53,802 nt of DNA, from positions 91,838 to 145,639 of the forward strand of contig NWBM01000002.1 of assembly GCA_002633185.1 (NCBI GenBank). The letters run 5' to 3'. Below, piece after piece: positions 17,488-26,255 of the stretch. A program made the position numbers and the translations under genes. Source of the stretch: Lachnospiraceae bacterium Phil5 (GTDB lineage: Bacteria > Bacillota > Clostridia > TANB77 > CAG-508). Within the stretch, counting starts at the first letter, position 1, and the number at the start of each line of letters is the position of its first letter. Under the pieces are notes generated by a model that saw only the letters and a program-made list of their open reading frames with translations, was not told where the DNA came from and searched no databases.

Positions 17488-18315
17488 ATGCCTGAAATTT
17501 CAGTTGTACCAACACGCGAGGTAGAAAAAATTTCACATGACCAAGGAATGCTGCCAGATAGATATATTGGAGGAATTGAAAAAACTTTAATTCCATACGA
17601 TTTAAGATATCAAGATTTAAATGGCAAATTTCTTCATGATTTAAAAATTACAAGAGACGATGGTTCATCATTTTCAATTCATGAGGTTGAAAGTGAATGC
17701 GATGAATTGCCTAAGATAATTATAAGTGAATACACTAAAAAGGGAGTAAAAAGATTTTATGCATATACACATGATTTAGATTTAGTAAAATTGCAAAATG
17801 ATAAAAAATATTTATATGCATTTAGTGAAGTATTATGTTCAAAAAGCAGATTAGAAGAGAAAAAACAAATATCTTTAAGAAACAATAATAATGAATATAT
17901 TTATTTGGGTGGGTTAAAATATGATAATGATGCCAATAAATATATTAAAATTGCTAAAAGATACAAAGAGGTTGAAAGAGAAATAGATTTAAAAAGAGGC
18001 AAAACTCCGAAAGTAAATTTCATGGTAAAGCCTAAAACAGAAAACAATGCTTTTATTGGAGATATTACAGAACAATTTAAAAGAAAAAAGAACATAGATG
18101 TAATGAGTTTTAATTCATTTGAAGAAGATGACGATGATGATGAATTTAACTTTATAGATTCTACAACTATGATAAGCAGAAAACCTGTAAAGAAAGTTGC
18201 ACAAACTGTTAATCCTCAAAATGAAAAAAATGCTTTAATAGGCAATATTACAGGACATTTGGTAAATTTGGATTCAGAGCAATTAAAAAGGATTGCAAAG
18301 CAACTAGGAATTTAG
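17488..18315 (+). CDS. Hypothetical soluble protein with a duplicated IGxIT motif (275 aa)
   Basis: I do not recognise a family. The protein has no signal peptide or membrane span. The middle is lysine-rich and helical. The C-terminal third holds a short acidic run (EEDDDDDE) flanked by two similar motifs, ENNAFIGDITEQF (about residues 187-199) and EKNALIGNITGHL (about 249-261). This suggests a repeated short binding motif in a disordered tail. The extreme C-terminus LDSEQLKRIAKQLGI looks like an amphipathic helix. ATGGAGGTAAG gives a good ribosome binding site. The stop codon is followed at once by the AGGGACAATT repeat tail and then the argS leader promoter. Confidence 0.6.
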   Translation: MPEISVVPTREVEKISHDQGMLPDRYIGGIEKTLIPYDLRYQDLNGKFLHDLKITRDDGSSFSIHEVESECDELPKIIISEYTKKGVKRFYAYTHDLDLVKLQNDKKYLYAFSEVLCSKSRLEEKKQISLRNNNNEYIYLGGLKYDNDANKYIKIAKRYKEVEREIDLKRGKTPKVNFMVKPKTENNAFIGDITEQFKRKKNIDVMSFNSFEEDDDDDEFNFIDSTTMISRKPVKKVAQTVNPQNEKNALIGNITGHLVNLDSEQLKRIAKQLGI

Positions 18316-18354
18316 GGACAATTTGGAACAGATTGTTATATTCATAGCATATTA

Positions 18355-18383
18355 TTGACAAAATACACAAATTATGTTAATAT
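18355..18383 (+). promoter_or_regulatory. Promoter of the T-box/argS transcript
   Basis: TTGACA, 17 bases, TAATAT. Transcription would begin near 18390, at the start of the leader RNA. Confidence 0.75.
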
Positions 18384-18389
18384 ACATAA

Positions 18390-18665
18390 TATATAAAAAC
18401 TGAAAATACAAGGAGAGTAACATATTCGGAAATACTAGCGAGTTGGGAATGGTGGAAGCCAATTATGGAAGATTATGTGAAAAGAGCTTGTTAGGGACTA
18501 TCGGAAATTATTAATAAAGTATGATAGTACGGCACTCACCGTTATTGAGAATGAGGGATTTTGGTGTAATTATAAAATAACACTAAAATAACTAAAGTGG
18601 TACCGTGCTACATTAATAAGCACCTTTAGACAATGGAATTATAAAATTCTATTGTCTTTTTTGAT
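18390..18665 (+). ncRNA. T-box leader riboswitch of argS
   Basis: The leader contains a Stem I region (GCGAGTTGGGAATGGTGGAAGCC spans about 18438-18460), the CACTCACCGTTATTGAGAATGAGG helix region near 18534-18558, the T-box antiterminator AAAGTGGTACCGTG (18594-18607), and a terminator stem (18628-18657) ending in six Ts. The TGGT bulge would pair with the 3' end of uncharged tRNA. The most likely specifier is AGA at 18483-18485 (arginine), though I did not model the loop. Uncharged tRNA-Arg would favour read-through into argS. Confidence 0.88.
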
Positions 18666-18718
18666 TTTAAAATCAGGAATTATTCATAAGTATTCAAAAT
18701 AAAAAGGAGGAAAAAATT

Positions 18719-20449
18719 ATGTTAGATTTCAAAAAAGTAATTGCAGATGCAATAGCAGAGGCTGTTGAATTAAAAAGTGAGGAGCTATATTCATATATAG
18801 AAGTTCCTAAGGATTTAAGTAACGGGGATTATGCCTTCCCATGCTTCAGATTGGCTAAAGAAATAAGAAAATCACCAATGGCTATTGCTGATGAAATAAA
18901 AGAAAATATAAAAATTGATGAAACTATAATCGAAAAAGTTGATGTTGTTTCAGGATATCTAAATTTCTTTATTAATAAAGATAAAATTGCTGAAGTTGTT
19001 ATAAATGAAATAAATTCCACCGAAAATTATGGTGAATCTAAAATTGGAAATGGTAAAAATGTTGTTGTTGATTATTCAGCACCAAACATTGCAAAACCTT
19101 TTCACATAGGACACTTACGTTCAACTGTAATTGGTGGAGCTTTATATAAAATTTATAAATACTTAGGATATAACACTATTGGCGTAAACCATCTAGGAGA
19201 CTATGGAACTCAATTTGGAAAAATGATTGAAGGATACACATTGTGGAAAGATGAGTATGATTTAGAAAAAGATCCTATCAATCAAATGATGGATATGTAT
19301 GTAAGAATTAATAATCTATGTAAAGAAGATGATGCTGTTTTAGAAAGATGCAGAAATAACTTCAAAAAGTTAGAAGATGGTGATCCATACTGTGTCGAAT
19401 TATGGCAAAAATTTAGAGATTTAAGCTTAAAAGAATTTGAAAAAATATACAATTTATTAGATTGTCAATTTGATTCATGGAATGGGGAGGCTTTTTATTC
19501 AGATAAAATGCCTGAAGTTATTGATATATTAGCTAAAACAGGGAAACTTCAAGAATCACAAGGAGCACAAATAATCGATTTGGAAGATAAAGGAATAAAT
19601 ACACCAATCATTATAAAAAAATCAAATGATTCAACAACATATGCAACACGTGATTTAGCTGCAATTCTATACAGAGCAAGAACCTATGATTTTGACAAAG
19701 CTTTATATGTAACATCATATGAGCAGGTGCTTCATTTTAAACAAGTATTTGAGACAGCGAAGTTGTTAGGATTAGATGAAAAATACATTAATGGTTTAGA
19801 GCATGTATCTTTTGGAATGGTGTTATTACCAACAGGAAAAATGTCAACAAGGGAAGGAACTGTTGTTAAACTTGAGGACTTGTTAAATGAATCAATAGAA
19901 AGAGCTCAAAAAATTATAGAAGAAAAGAATCCTAACCTTGAGAATAAAGAAGATGTAGCTAAAAAAGTTGGTATTGGGGCAGTAATTTTCAATGATTTAG
20001 CAAACAACAGGGTTAAAGATGAAATATTTGATTGGGATAATGTTTTAAACTTCCAAGGTGAAACCGGTCCATATATTCAATATACTTATGTTCGTACAAA
20101 GAGCATAATTGAAAAAGCAGGAATAGATGTAGCAAATATTAAATCAGCAATTGACTTTAGTAAGCTATCAACTAAGAATTTCCAAGATGATGATTCTCAA
20201 AACATTCTAAAATTGATATACAATTTCGAAGATGTTTTAATACAAGTAACAGACAAAAATGAGCCATCTATTTTATCAAGATATTTAATAGATTTAGCAA
20301 AAGCATATAGCACATTTTATAATAACAATAAGGTTATGGTAGAAGACGAAGAACTTAAAAATGCGAGAATTTTCTTAACATATGCGGTTGGGCAAGTTTT
20401 AAAAACAGGTGCTGGTTTATTAGGAATAAAAATGCCTGATAAGATGTAG
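18719..20449 (+). CDS. argS: Arginyl-tRNA synthetase
   Basis: The 576-residue class I enzyme shows the HIGH motif in PFHIGHLRST (near residue 128) and the degenerate KMSK region GKMSTREGT (near 373), which is typical for ArgRS. An N-terminal Add-1-like domain covers about residues 1-110. The DALR anticodon-binding domain forms the C-terminal 120 residues, ending at ALGAG-like QVLKTGAGLLGIKMPDKM (about 558-576). AAAAGGAGG precedes the ATG. Expression is controlled by the T-box leader. AGA dominates arginine usage in the core genes, so charged tRNA-Arg(UCU) is presumably its most important product. Confidence 0.97.
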   Translation: MLDFKKVIADAIAEAVELKSEELYSYIEVPKDLSNGDYAFPCFRLAKEIRKSPMAIADEIKENIKIDETIIEKVDVVSGYLNFFINKDKIAEVVINEINSTENYGESKIGNGKNVVVDYSAPNIAKPFHIGHLRSTVIGGALYKIYKYLGYNTIGVNHLGDYGTQFGKMIEGYTLWKDEYDLEKDPINQMMDMYVRINNLCKEDDAVLERCRNNFKKLEDGDPYCVELWQKFRDLSLKEFEKIYNLLDCQFDSWNGEAFYSDKMPEVIDILAKTGKLQESQGAQIIDLEDKGINTPIIIKKSNDSTTYATRDLAAILYRARTYDFDKALYVTSYEQVLHFKQVFETAKLLGLDEKYINGLEHVSFGMVLLPTGKMSTREGTVVKLEDLLNESIERAQKIIEEKNPNLENKEDVAKKVGIGAVIFNDLANNRVKDEIFDWDNVLNFQGETGPYIQYTYVRTKSIIEKAGIDVANIKSAIDFSKLSTKNFQDDDSQNILKLIYNFEDVLIQVTDKNEPSILSRYLIDLAKAYSTFYNNNKVMVEDEELKNARIFLTYAVGQVLKTGAGLLGIKMPDKM

Positions 20450-20516
20450 ATTTTTTGGGGGGAATTTTTCGGAAGATGTTTTTTGGAGGTGTCCCTAAAA
20501 AATCCCCAAAAAATCT
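20449..20516 (+). terminator. Nested hairpin terminator of argS with a GGAGGTGTCCC unit
   Basis: An outer stem GATTTTTTGGGG with CCCCAAAAAATC encloses a second GATGTTTTTTGG / GGTGTCCC unit of the dispersed repeat. It starts at the argS stop codon. Confidence 0.65.
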
Positions 20517-20520
20517 TTAA

Positions 20521-20550
20521 TTATGAAAACAAGATGTAAAGTTTTCATAA
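20521..20550. repeat. Perfect 10-bp inverted repeat
   Basis: TTATGAAAAC and GTTTTCATAA are separated by exactly ten bases. The spacing of one helical turn fits a dimeric repressor site, or it could be a further hairpin after argS. Confidence 0.6.
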
Positions 20551-20568
20551 AAAGAAAAAATAATTACA

Positions 20569-20646
20569 TGTGGATAACTCGAGCGGACAAACTATATTGA
20601 AATAGGTTATTCACAGAGTTATCCACATTATCCACAGGTATACACA
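20569..20646. promoter_or_regulatory. Cluster of DnaA boxes upstream of spoIIM
   Basis: Three perfect TTATCCACA boxes occur (20569-20577 on minus, 20619-20627 and 20628-20636 on plus, the last two directly abutting), with TTATTCACA at 20607-20615 and GTATACACA at 20638-20646. An AT-only stretch with TATAAT-like sequence follows at about 20681-20698. No dnaA or dnaN gene is nearby. Gene direction does not switch here, so a regulatory or titration cluster is more likely than the origin. Confidence 0.8.
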
Positions 20647-20781
20647 CAGGGAATTCTGTAAACTTTGTCGCATTATGTCGAATTATAATATATAATTACG
20701 TAAATAATTATTGAAACTAAAGTTGCATAATTTGAGTTTTATGGAATACACATTATGTATAAAACGTGATGTGGAGGACGT

Positions 20782-21435
20782 ATGAAAAAAACAGGAAAAC
20801 ATATTAAAGAAATAGGTGGAATTATTTATAGGCATGTAAAGGAAAACGCAAGAGATTACTTGATTTTATCAATAATTTTCATAATAGGCGTAATGATTGG
20901 AGTAGTAATAATAAACAACTCAGATGACAATAGTAAAACAGAACTAAATGGATACATAAATAGTTTTATAGATACAATCAAAAATGAAAGTTTTCAAGTT
21001 GATAAGCCTAAGCTAATTAAAGATACAATTATAAATAATTTGAAAATATTATTAATAATTTGGATTGCAGGAACAACAATTATTGGAATTCCATTAATTT
21101 ATATAATTACTATTTATAGAGGAATTAGTATAGGATATACTGTATCTGCAATAATGTTAACATTAGGTAATTGGAAAGGATTCATATTTTCAATATCAGC
21201 ATTATTCTTGCAGAATATCATTGTAATTCCAATAATATTAATGTTAAATGTAAGTAGCCTAAAACTTCATAGAATATTAATAAAAAAAGAAAGGAATACA
21301 AATATAAAACAAGAACTTATAAGACATACAGCATTATGTGCAATTCTTGTCGTTCCTATAATTTTTGCAACGCTTATATCATGCTTTGTTTCAAGTAATC
21401 TATTGGTTTTTTGTGCTAAATCATTTGCAGGTTAA
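20782..21435 (+). CDS. spoIIM: Stage II sporulation protein M
   Basis: The 217-residue integral membrane protein has about five hydrophobic segments (near 27-47, 82-105, 112-135, 140-165 and 183-210). Its loop arrangement matches SpoIIM (DUF95): YLILSIIFIIGVMIGVV at the first helix and IWIAGTTIIGIPLIYII later. SpoIIM works with SpoIID and SpoIIP in the peptidoglycan-remodelling machine that drives engulfment. GTGGAGGACG precedes the ATG. The gene stands directly before xerD, the same pairing as in other Firmicutes. TGTCGAA (20676-20682) upstream matches the Spo0A box core and is a candidate control site. A long regulatory region with DnaA boxes lies in front. Confidence 0.88.
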   Translation: MKKTGKHIKEIGGIIYRHVKENARDYLILSIIFIIGVMIGVVIINNSDDNSKTELNGYINSFIDTIKNESFQVDKPKLIKDTIINNLKILLIIWIAGTTIIGIPLIYIITIYRGISIGYTVSAIMLTLGNWKGFIFSISALFLQNIIVIPIILMLNVSSLKLHRILIKKERNTNIKQELIRHTALCAILVVPIIFATLISCFVSSNLLVFCAKSFAG

Positions 21436-21481
21436 TTAGTAGATAAATATGTTAAAATTTCTAAAAAAATGCAAAAAGCTC

Positions 21482-21510
21482 TTTACATTTTTGATGAAAT
21501 TTGGTATAAC
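21482..21510 (+). promoter_or_regulatory. Promoter of xerD
   Basis: TTTACA, 17 bases, TATAAC. Confidence 0.6.
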
Positions 21511-21575
21511 ATATATAGTTTATGTAAATTGTAATCGATTTATAAAATTTTATGTAAGGGGAGAACTATTAAAAA

Positions 21576-22457
21576 ATGGAAAAGCAAATTAATTTATTTT
21601 TGGAATTTTTACAAAACGATAAAAAATTATCAGATAATACACTTCAATCATATAAAAGAGATATAAATCAATATGAAAAATATGTTAACGAGAAACAATT
21701 AGATTATTTAAAAATAGATGACAAAGCAATAAAGGAGTACTTAAAATACCTAGAAGATATTGGAAAAAAGGCATCAACAGTATCAAGAAATTTAGCATCA
21801 ACAAGATCTTTTTATCAATTTTTAGTAAGAACAAAAGTTATTTTACAAGATCCAACAAATGGTGTTCAAGCACCAAAAATAGAAAAAAGAATTCCAAGTA
21901 TTTTAACAGCAAAAGAAGTTGAACTTTTATTAGAACAACCTCAAAACGTTGATTTAAAAGGAATTAGAGATAAAGCAATGCTTGAATTTGCATATGCTAC
22001 TGGAATGAGAGTTACGGAAATTATTTCTTTAAATATACAAGATGTAAATTTAAAAGAAAGTTATGTAGTTTGCAAAACAGGCGCTAGACAAAGAAATATA
22101 CCTTTAGGTACATTATCAATGAAAGCATTGCAAGAATACATAGAAGAAGCTAGACCTTACATGATTAAAGATGAAAATATAGAAGCTTTGTTTGTTAATG
22201 TTAATGGAAAAAGATTAACTAGACAAGGGTTCTGGAAGATAGTAAAATATTATAAAGAGCAAGCACACATAACAAAGGAAATTACACCACATGTTTTAAG
22301 ACATTCATTTGCAACACACCTTTTACAAAATGGTGCGGATTTAAAAGCAATTCAAACTATGCTTGGACATTCTGATATTTCATCAACACAAGTATATATG
22401 CAATTCCAAGATGAAGGATTAAAAAATGTATACAGAAAAGCTCATCCTAGAGCATAA
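21576..22457 (+). CDS. xerD: Tyrosine recombinase XerD
   Basis: The 293-residue length is typical. The N-terminal SAM-like DNA-binding domain spans residues 1-85. The catalytic domain shows the conserved Arg in ATGMRVTE, HVLRHSFATHLL (His-x-x-Arg), LGHSDISSTQVY with His and the nucleophilic Tyr. XerD resolves chromosome dimers at dif together with XerC. The best ribosome binding site (GGGGAG) is about 13 bases from the ATG, rather far, but no better start is visible. It follows spoIIM as in other Firmicutes. I see no dif-like site in this window. Confidence 0.93.
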   Translation: MEKQINLFLEFLQNDKKLSDNTLQSYKRDINQYEKYVNEKQLDYLKIDDKAIKEYLKYLEDIGKKASTVSRNLASTRSFYQFLVRTKVILQDPTNGVQAPKIEKRIPSILTAKEVELLLEQPQNVDLKGIRDKAMLEFAYATGMRVTEIISLNIQDVNLKESYVVCKTGARQRNIPLGTLSMKALQEYIEEARPYMIKDENIEALFVNVNGKRLTRQGFWKIVKYYKEQAHITKEITPHVLRHSFATHLLQNGADLKAIQTMLGHSDISSTQVYMQFQDEGLKNVYRKAHPRA

Positions 22458-22470
22458 TATATAGGTAAGC

Positions 22471-22525
22471 AAGACTTTTAGAAATGTTTCAATTACAGGA
22501 GCATTTTTAAAAGTCTTTTTTGTTT
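22471..22525 (+). terminator. Terminator of xerD
   Basis: AAGACTTTTAGAAATG pairs with CATTTTTAAAAGTCTT across a 15-base loop and is followed by a long T-run. Confidence 0.85.
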
Positions 22526-22556
22526 TTTTGATTGATGGTGTGGTATGTAGGTATCC

Positions 22557-22698
22557 GCCGAAATATTTATTTTTTGAAAATATATTAATACTTCGTTTGT
22601 TTGCTGGCGATTGTGGTTGGGAGAAAGTTGTTTTTTTGGAGCGCTAAACTGCGCACGCACTGCGTATTAATATATTTTCAAAAAATAAATGTTTCGGC
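22557..22698. repeat. Long-stem dispersed hairpin element, copy 2
   Basis: The two 35-base ends (22557-22591 and 22664-22698) are inverted copies with one difference, which would be a G-U pair in RNA. The inner parts match copy 1 (9804-9960): TTCGTTTGTTTGCTGGCG on the left and AAACTGCGCACGCACTGC on the right. The outer ends (beginning GCCGAAA) have no similarity to those of copy 1 but are again self-complementary. This lies in a 438-base gap (22458-22895) that otherwise holds only a terminator and promoter. Confidence 0.8.
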
Positions 22699-22730
22699 TA
22701 CTCTAAAGGTGTTAGTGAGGTAAATTGTAA

Positions 22731-22759
22731 TTGACTAAATTGTATTAAAGTGATAGAGT
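22731..22759 (+). promoter_or_regulatory. Possible promoter of the P-type ATPase gene
   Basis: TTGACT, 17 bases, TAGAGT. The -10 is weak; a TATAAT further on lacks a matching -35. Confidence 0.4.
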
Positions 22760-22895
22760 TAGGGGTGATTGAGATGTGATATAATTTTGGGAATTGTAGG
22801 AATACTAATGTTATGGAATTTATAACGAATATAGATAACTGGTTTGGTGTAGAAAATACGATTAATATAGAAAGTATTTAGGAGGATAAAATCAT

Positions 22896-25643
22896 ATGGA
22901 TGAGAATATGAATGCGAATTTGAATAAGAATTGGTATAATAAATCAAAAACAGAGATTTTTGAAGAGTTTAATATTGCTGAAAATACAGGACTTTCAGAA
23001 GAACAAGTACAAAAAAACAGAGAAAAATATGGCTTAAATGAGTTAACAGCTCAAAAGAAAAAGAGTCTATTTGTAAAATTTTTAGAACAATTTAAAGATT
23101 TCATGATTATAGTTTTAATAATTGCAGCAATTGTTTCAGGTGTAGTTGGATATATGGAAGATGGAAAAATTACAGATTCAATTATAATTTTGGTTGTAGT
23201 TATTGTAAATGCGATTATAGGTGTTGCTCAAGAGGCTAAAGCTGAAAAATCACTTGAAGCATTACAAAAGCTAAGTAGTCATTCAGCAAAGGTTATAAGA
23301 GATGGCCAAATGGCTGTAGTTGCTTCAAGAGACTTAGTTCCAGGTGATATAGTTGTTCTAGACACTGGTGATTATGTTCCAGCAGATTTAAGAATTATAG
23401 AAGCTGTTAACTTGAAGTCACAAGAAGCTTCACTAACTGGTGAATCAGTTCCATCTGAAAAAAATGCTTTAATAATAGAAAATGAAAAAGTTGGGGTTGG
23501 AGATAGAACAAACATGCTATTTTCATCAAGCCTAATAACATATGGTAGAGGAAAAGGCGTTGTTGTTGAAACTGGAATGAATACTGAAGTTGGTAAAATT
23601 GCTGGTATAATAAGCAATACAATTAAATCTGAAACACCACTTCAAACTAAATTAAACAAGCTAGGAAAAACATTGGGAATTGCGGCATTAGCAATTTGTG
23701 TTGTAATTTTTGTAATTGGATTAATATATGGAAAAGCTCCATTAGATATGTTTATGACAGCTGTAAGCCTTGCAGTAGCTGCAATTCCAGAAGGATTAGC
23801 AGCAGTATCAACTATAGTTTTAGCAATTGGTGTTCAAAGAATGGTTAAAAGAAATGCTATTGTAAAAAAATTGCCTGCAGTTGAAACTTTGGGAAGTGCT
23901 TCAGTTATATGTTCAGATAAAACTGGAACATTAACTCAAAATAAAATGACTGTTGAAAAAATCTTTTATGATAGCAAATTAATAGATGTTAAAGATGTAA
24001 CAGATTCAGAAATTCAAGATTTAAAGAGATTAGTTCATATTAGTATGTTATGTAATGATACAAAAGTTAGCACAAATAACGAGCTAACAGGCGATCCAAC
24101 TGAAACCGCTTTAGTTGATATGGGCTTCAAACTTGACTTTACTCCAGAGCTATATGTTTCATATCCAAGAATTAAAGAAATTCCTTTTGATTCAGAAAGA
24201 AAGCTTATGACTACAGTACATCAAATTGGAGACAAGTATATTGTATATACAAAAGGTGGGGTTGATGAATTACTTTCAAAATGTAAAGGTTATATGTTCG
24301 ATGGAAATGTTAAATATGATTTAGATGAATATAAAAATCAAATTATAACTCAAAATGAACAAATGGCTCAAAATGCACTAAGAGTTTTGGCAATGGGATA
24401 TAAAGATTTAGACCATGTTCCATCAGATGAAGAAATGAAAAACATTGAATCTGATTTAATTTATGTTGGAATGGTTGGAATGATAGATCCACCAAGAGAA
24501 GAAGTAAAAGATGCAGTTGCAAAATGCAAATCTGCTGGAATAAAAACAGTAATGATTACAGGTGACCACAAGGTAACAGCATCAGCTATAGCAAGAGCAT
24601 TAGGTATTTTAGAAGATGGAGATGAAGCAATAACAGGGGCTGAGCTTGAAGAAATGTCTGATGAAGAACTTATAAAAAGAGTAAGAAATATTTCAGTATA
24701 CGCAAGAGTATCGCCTGAACATAAGGTTCGAATTGTAAAAGCATGGCAAGCAAATGGCGAAATTGTAGCAATGACAGGTGATGGAGTAAATGATGCACCT
24801 GCACTAAAAACAGCAGATATAGGATGTGCAATGGGAATTACAGGAACTGATGTATCGAAAGAAGCAGCTGATGTTATTCTTACAGATGATAATTTCTCAA
24901 CAATAGTTTCTGCAGTTGAAGAAGGTAGACGTATATATGATAATATTTTAAAAGCAATACAATTCCTGTTATCAAGCAATGTAGGGGAAATAATATTGCT
25001 ATTCTTAGCAATATTAATTGCACCAATTTTAGGAAATAAATTTGGAATAGATATAAAACTAATAGAACCATTACTTCCAATTCACATTTTATGGGTGAAC
25101 CTAGTTACAGACTCGCTTCCAGCGTTGGCGCTAGCGGTTGATCCTGCTGAAAAAGACGTAATGAATAGAAGACCAAATAAAAAGCATAAAGGAATATTTA
25201 CAAAAGGAATGACATGGAGAATAGTTTATCAAGGTTGCATGATAGGATTCCTTACACTTGCAGCATTTATTATAGGGTTAAATACAAAAAATGTGCCAGT
25301 AATTGAAGGAATGACATCAGAAGAGGTTCGTGTATCAATAGCACAAACAATGGCATTTATAGTTCTTTCGTTGTCTGAACTAGTACATGTGTTTAATGTT
25401 CGTAATAATAGAAAATCTATGTTCTTAGGCGGGTTGTTCAGTAACTGGATTTTAATACTTGCTATTTTAGTTTCAGCATTGCTAATGCTAGTGGTTTTAT
25501 TTGTGCCAGAGCTTAGAAACATCTTTAGAATAGTTCCCTTACCACAAGAAAATGTTATTGAAACAATATGCTTGGTATTTGCGCCTGTAGTGATTGTTGA
25601 GATTTTCAAATTTTTTAGAATTAATACTATCAAAGGGGATTAG
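22896..25643 (+). CDS. P2A-type calcium-translocating ATPase
   Basis: The 915-residue protein has the full P-type layout: N-terminal cation ATPase domain, actuator loop LTGESVPSEK, phosphorylation site SDKTGTLTQNKM (Asp near residue 340), nucleotide-binding domain, and hinge MTGDGVNDAPALK. Ion-site signatures are of the SERCA class: AAIPEGLAAV in helix M4 and LWVNLVTDSLPALAL in M6 with the Asn/Asp pair. It should pump Ca2+ (or Mn2+) out of the cell using ATP. TTAGGAGGATAAAATC before the ATG is a strong ribosome binding site. A YbgC thioesterase begins three bases after its stop, so the two are co-transcribed. Confidence 0.93.
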   Translation: MDENMNANLNKNWYNKSKTEIFEEFNIAENTGLSEEQVQKNREKYGLNELTAQKKKSLFVKFLEQFKDFMIIVLIIAAIVSGVVGYMEDGKITDSIIILVVVIVNAIIGVAQEAKAEKSLEALQKLSSHSAKVIRDGQMAVVASRDLVPGDIVVLDTGDYVPADLRIIEAVNLKSQEASLTGESVPSEKNALIIENEKVGVGDRTNMLFSSSLITYGRGKGVVVETGMNTEVGKIAGIISNTIKSETPLQTKLNKLGKTLGIAALAICVVIFVIGLIYGKAPLDMFMTAVSLAVAAIPEGLAAVSTIVLAIGVQRMVKRNAIVKKLPAVETLGSASVICSDKTGTLTQNKMTVEKIFYDSKLIDVKDVTDSEIQDLKRLVHISMLCNDTKVSTNNELTGDPTETALVDMGFKLDFTPELYVSYPRIKEIPFDSERKLMTTVHQIGDKYIVYTKGGVDELLSKCKGYMFDGNVKYDLDEYKNQIITQNEQMAQNALRVLAMGYKDLDHVPSDEEMKNIESDLIYVGMVGMIDPPREEVKDAVAKCKSAGIKTVMITGDHKVTASAIARALGILEDGDEAITGAELEEMSDEELIKRVRNISVYARVSPEHKVRIVKAWQANGEIVAMTGDGVNDAPALKTADIGCAMGITGTDVSKEAADVILTDDNFSTIVSAVEEGRRIYDNILKAIQFLLSSNVGEIILLFLAILIAPILGNKFGIDIKLIEPLLPIHILWVNLVTDSLPALALAVDPAEKDVMNRRPNKKHKGIFTKGMTWRIVYQGCMIGFLTLAAFIIGLNTKNVPVIEGMTSEEVRVSIAQTMAFIVLSLSELVHVFNVRNNRKSMFLGGLFSNWILILAILVSALLMLVVLFVPELRNIFRIVPLPQENVIETICLVFAPVVIVEIFKFFRINTIKGD

Positions 25644-25646
25644 AAA

Positions 25647-26105
25647 ATGAAGTCAAAAAATGTTTATGAAAGAAAAATAAATTATTACGAAACAGATAGA
25701 ATGGGGATAGTCCATCATTCAAATTATATAAGATTTATGGAAGAAGCTAGATGCGATTGGCTAGAAAGCGTAGATATGCCATTTGCTGCAATGGAAGAAG
25801 TGGGAGTAACTATTCCAACAATAGCTGTAAATTGTGAATATAAACATCATGTATCATTTGGAGATACAATATTAATAGAAATGTACACAACAGAATACAC
25901 AGGCGTTAGAATGACTGTTAAATACACAATAACACACAAATTGACCGGCAAAATAGTAGCAACAGGAGAAACAAAGCACTGTTTTACAAATAAAGAATTA
26001 AAGCCAATCAATTTGAAAAAATATGCACCGCAATTTAGCGAAAAATTTGAGGGGTTATTAGAAGAAGCGAGTAGATTTTTAGGGACACCTCCAAAAAACA
26101 TCTAG
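25647..26105 (+). CDS. YbgC/FadM-type hotdog acyl-CoA thioesterase
   Basis: The 152-residue single hotdog domain has the family start: an ETDRMGIVHHSNYIRF run with the catalytic Asp in the usual place. Relatives hydrolyse short or medium acyl-CoA and 4-hydroxybenzoyl-CoA. The gene is translationally close to the ATPase gene, three bases downstream. Its last nine residues (FLGTPPKNI) are encoded by a copy of the dispersed GGGACACCTCC element, so the element has become part of the coding end. The normal fold ends near residue 140, so the tail is probably dispensable. Confidence 0.88.
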   Translation: MKSKNVYERKINYYETDRMGIVHHSNYIRFMEEARCDWLESVDMPFAAMEEVGVTIPTIAVNCEYKHHVSFGDTILIEMYTTEYTGVRMTVKYTITHKLTGKIVATGETKHCFTNKELKPINLKKYAPQFSEKFEGLLEEASRFLGTPPKNI

Positions 26106-26129
26106 GCTGAAAAACCTTACTCAAATCTA

Positions 26130-26158
26130 TTGTATTACATCACATCTTATGATATAAT
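26130..26158 (+). promoter_or_regulatory. Promoter of the DUF4097-like gene
   Basis: TTGTAT, 17 bases, TATAAT with an extended TG motif. Confidence 0.65.
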
Positions 26159-26255
26159 GCTAATCGAATTTGGGCGAAAAAGCTCGAAATTTGGAAGTTA
26201 GAAGAAATTAGTGAGTTGTAATAAATGATTATTGATTACAAAGGAGGCTAATGCA

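Noticed and set aside
20569..20698. Chromosomal replication origin
   Set aside because: The DnaA boxes are convincing, but gene direction is the same on both sides and dnaA, dnaN and recF are absent, so I report a DnaA-box cluster instead of an origin.
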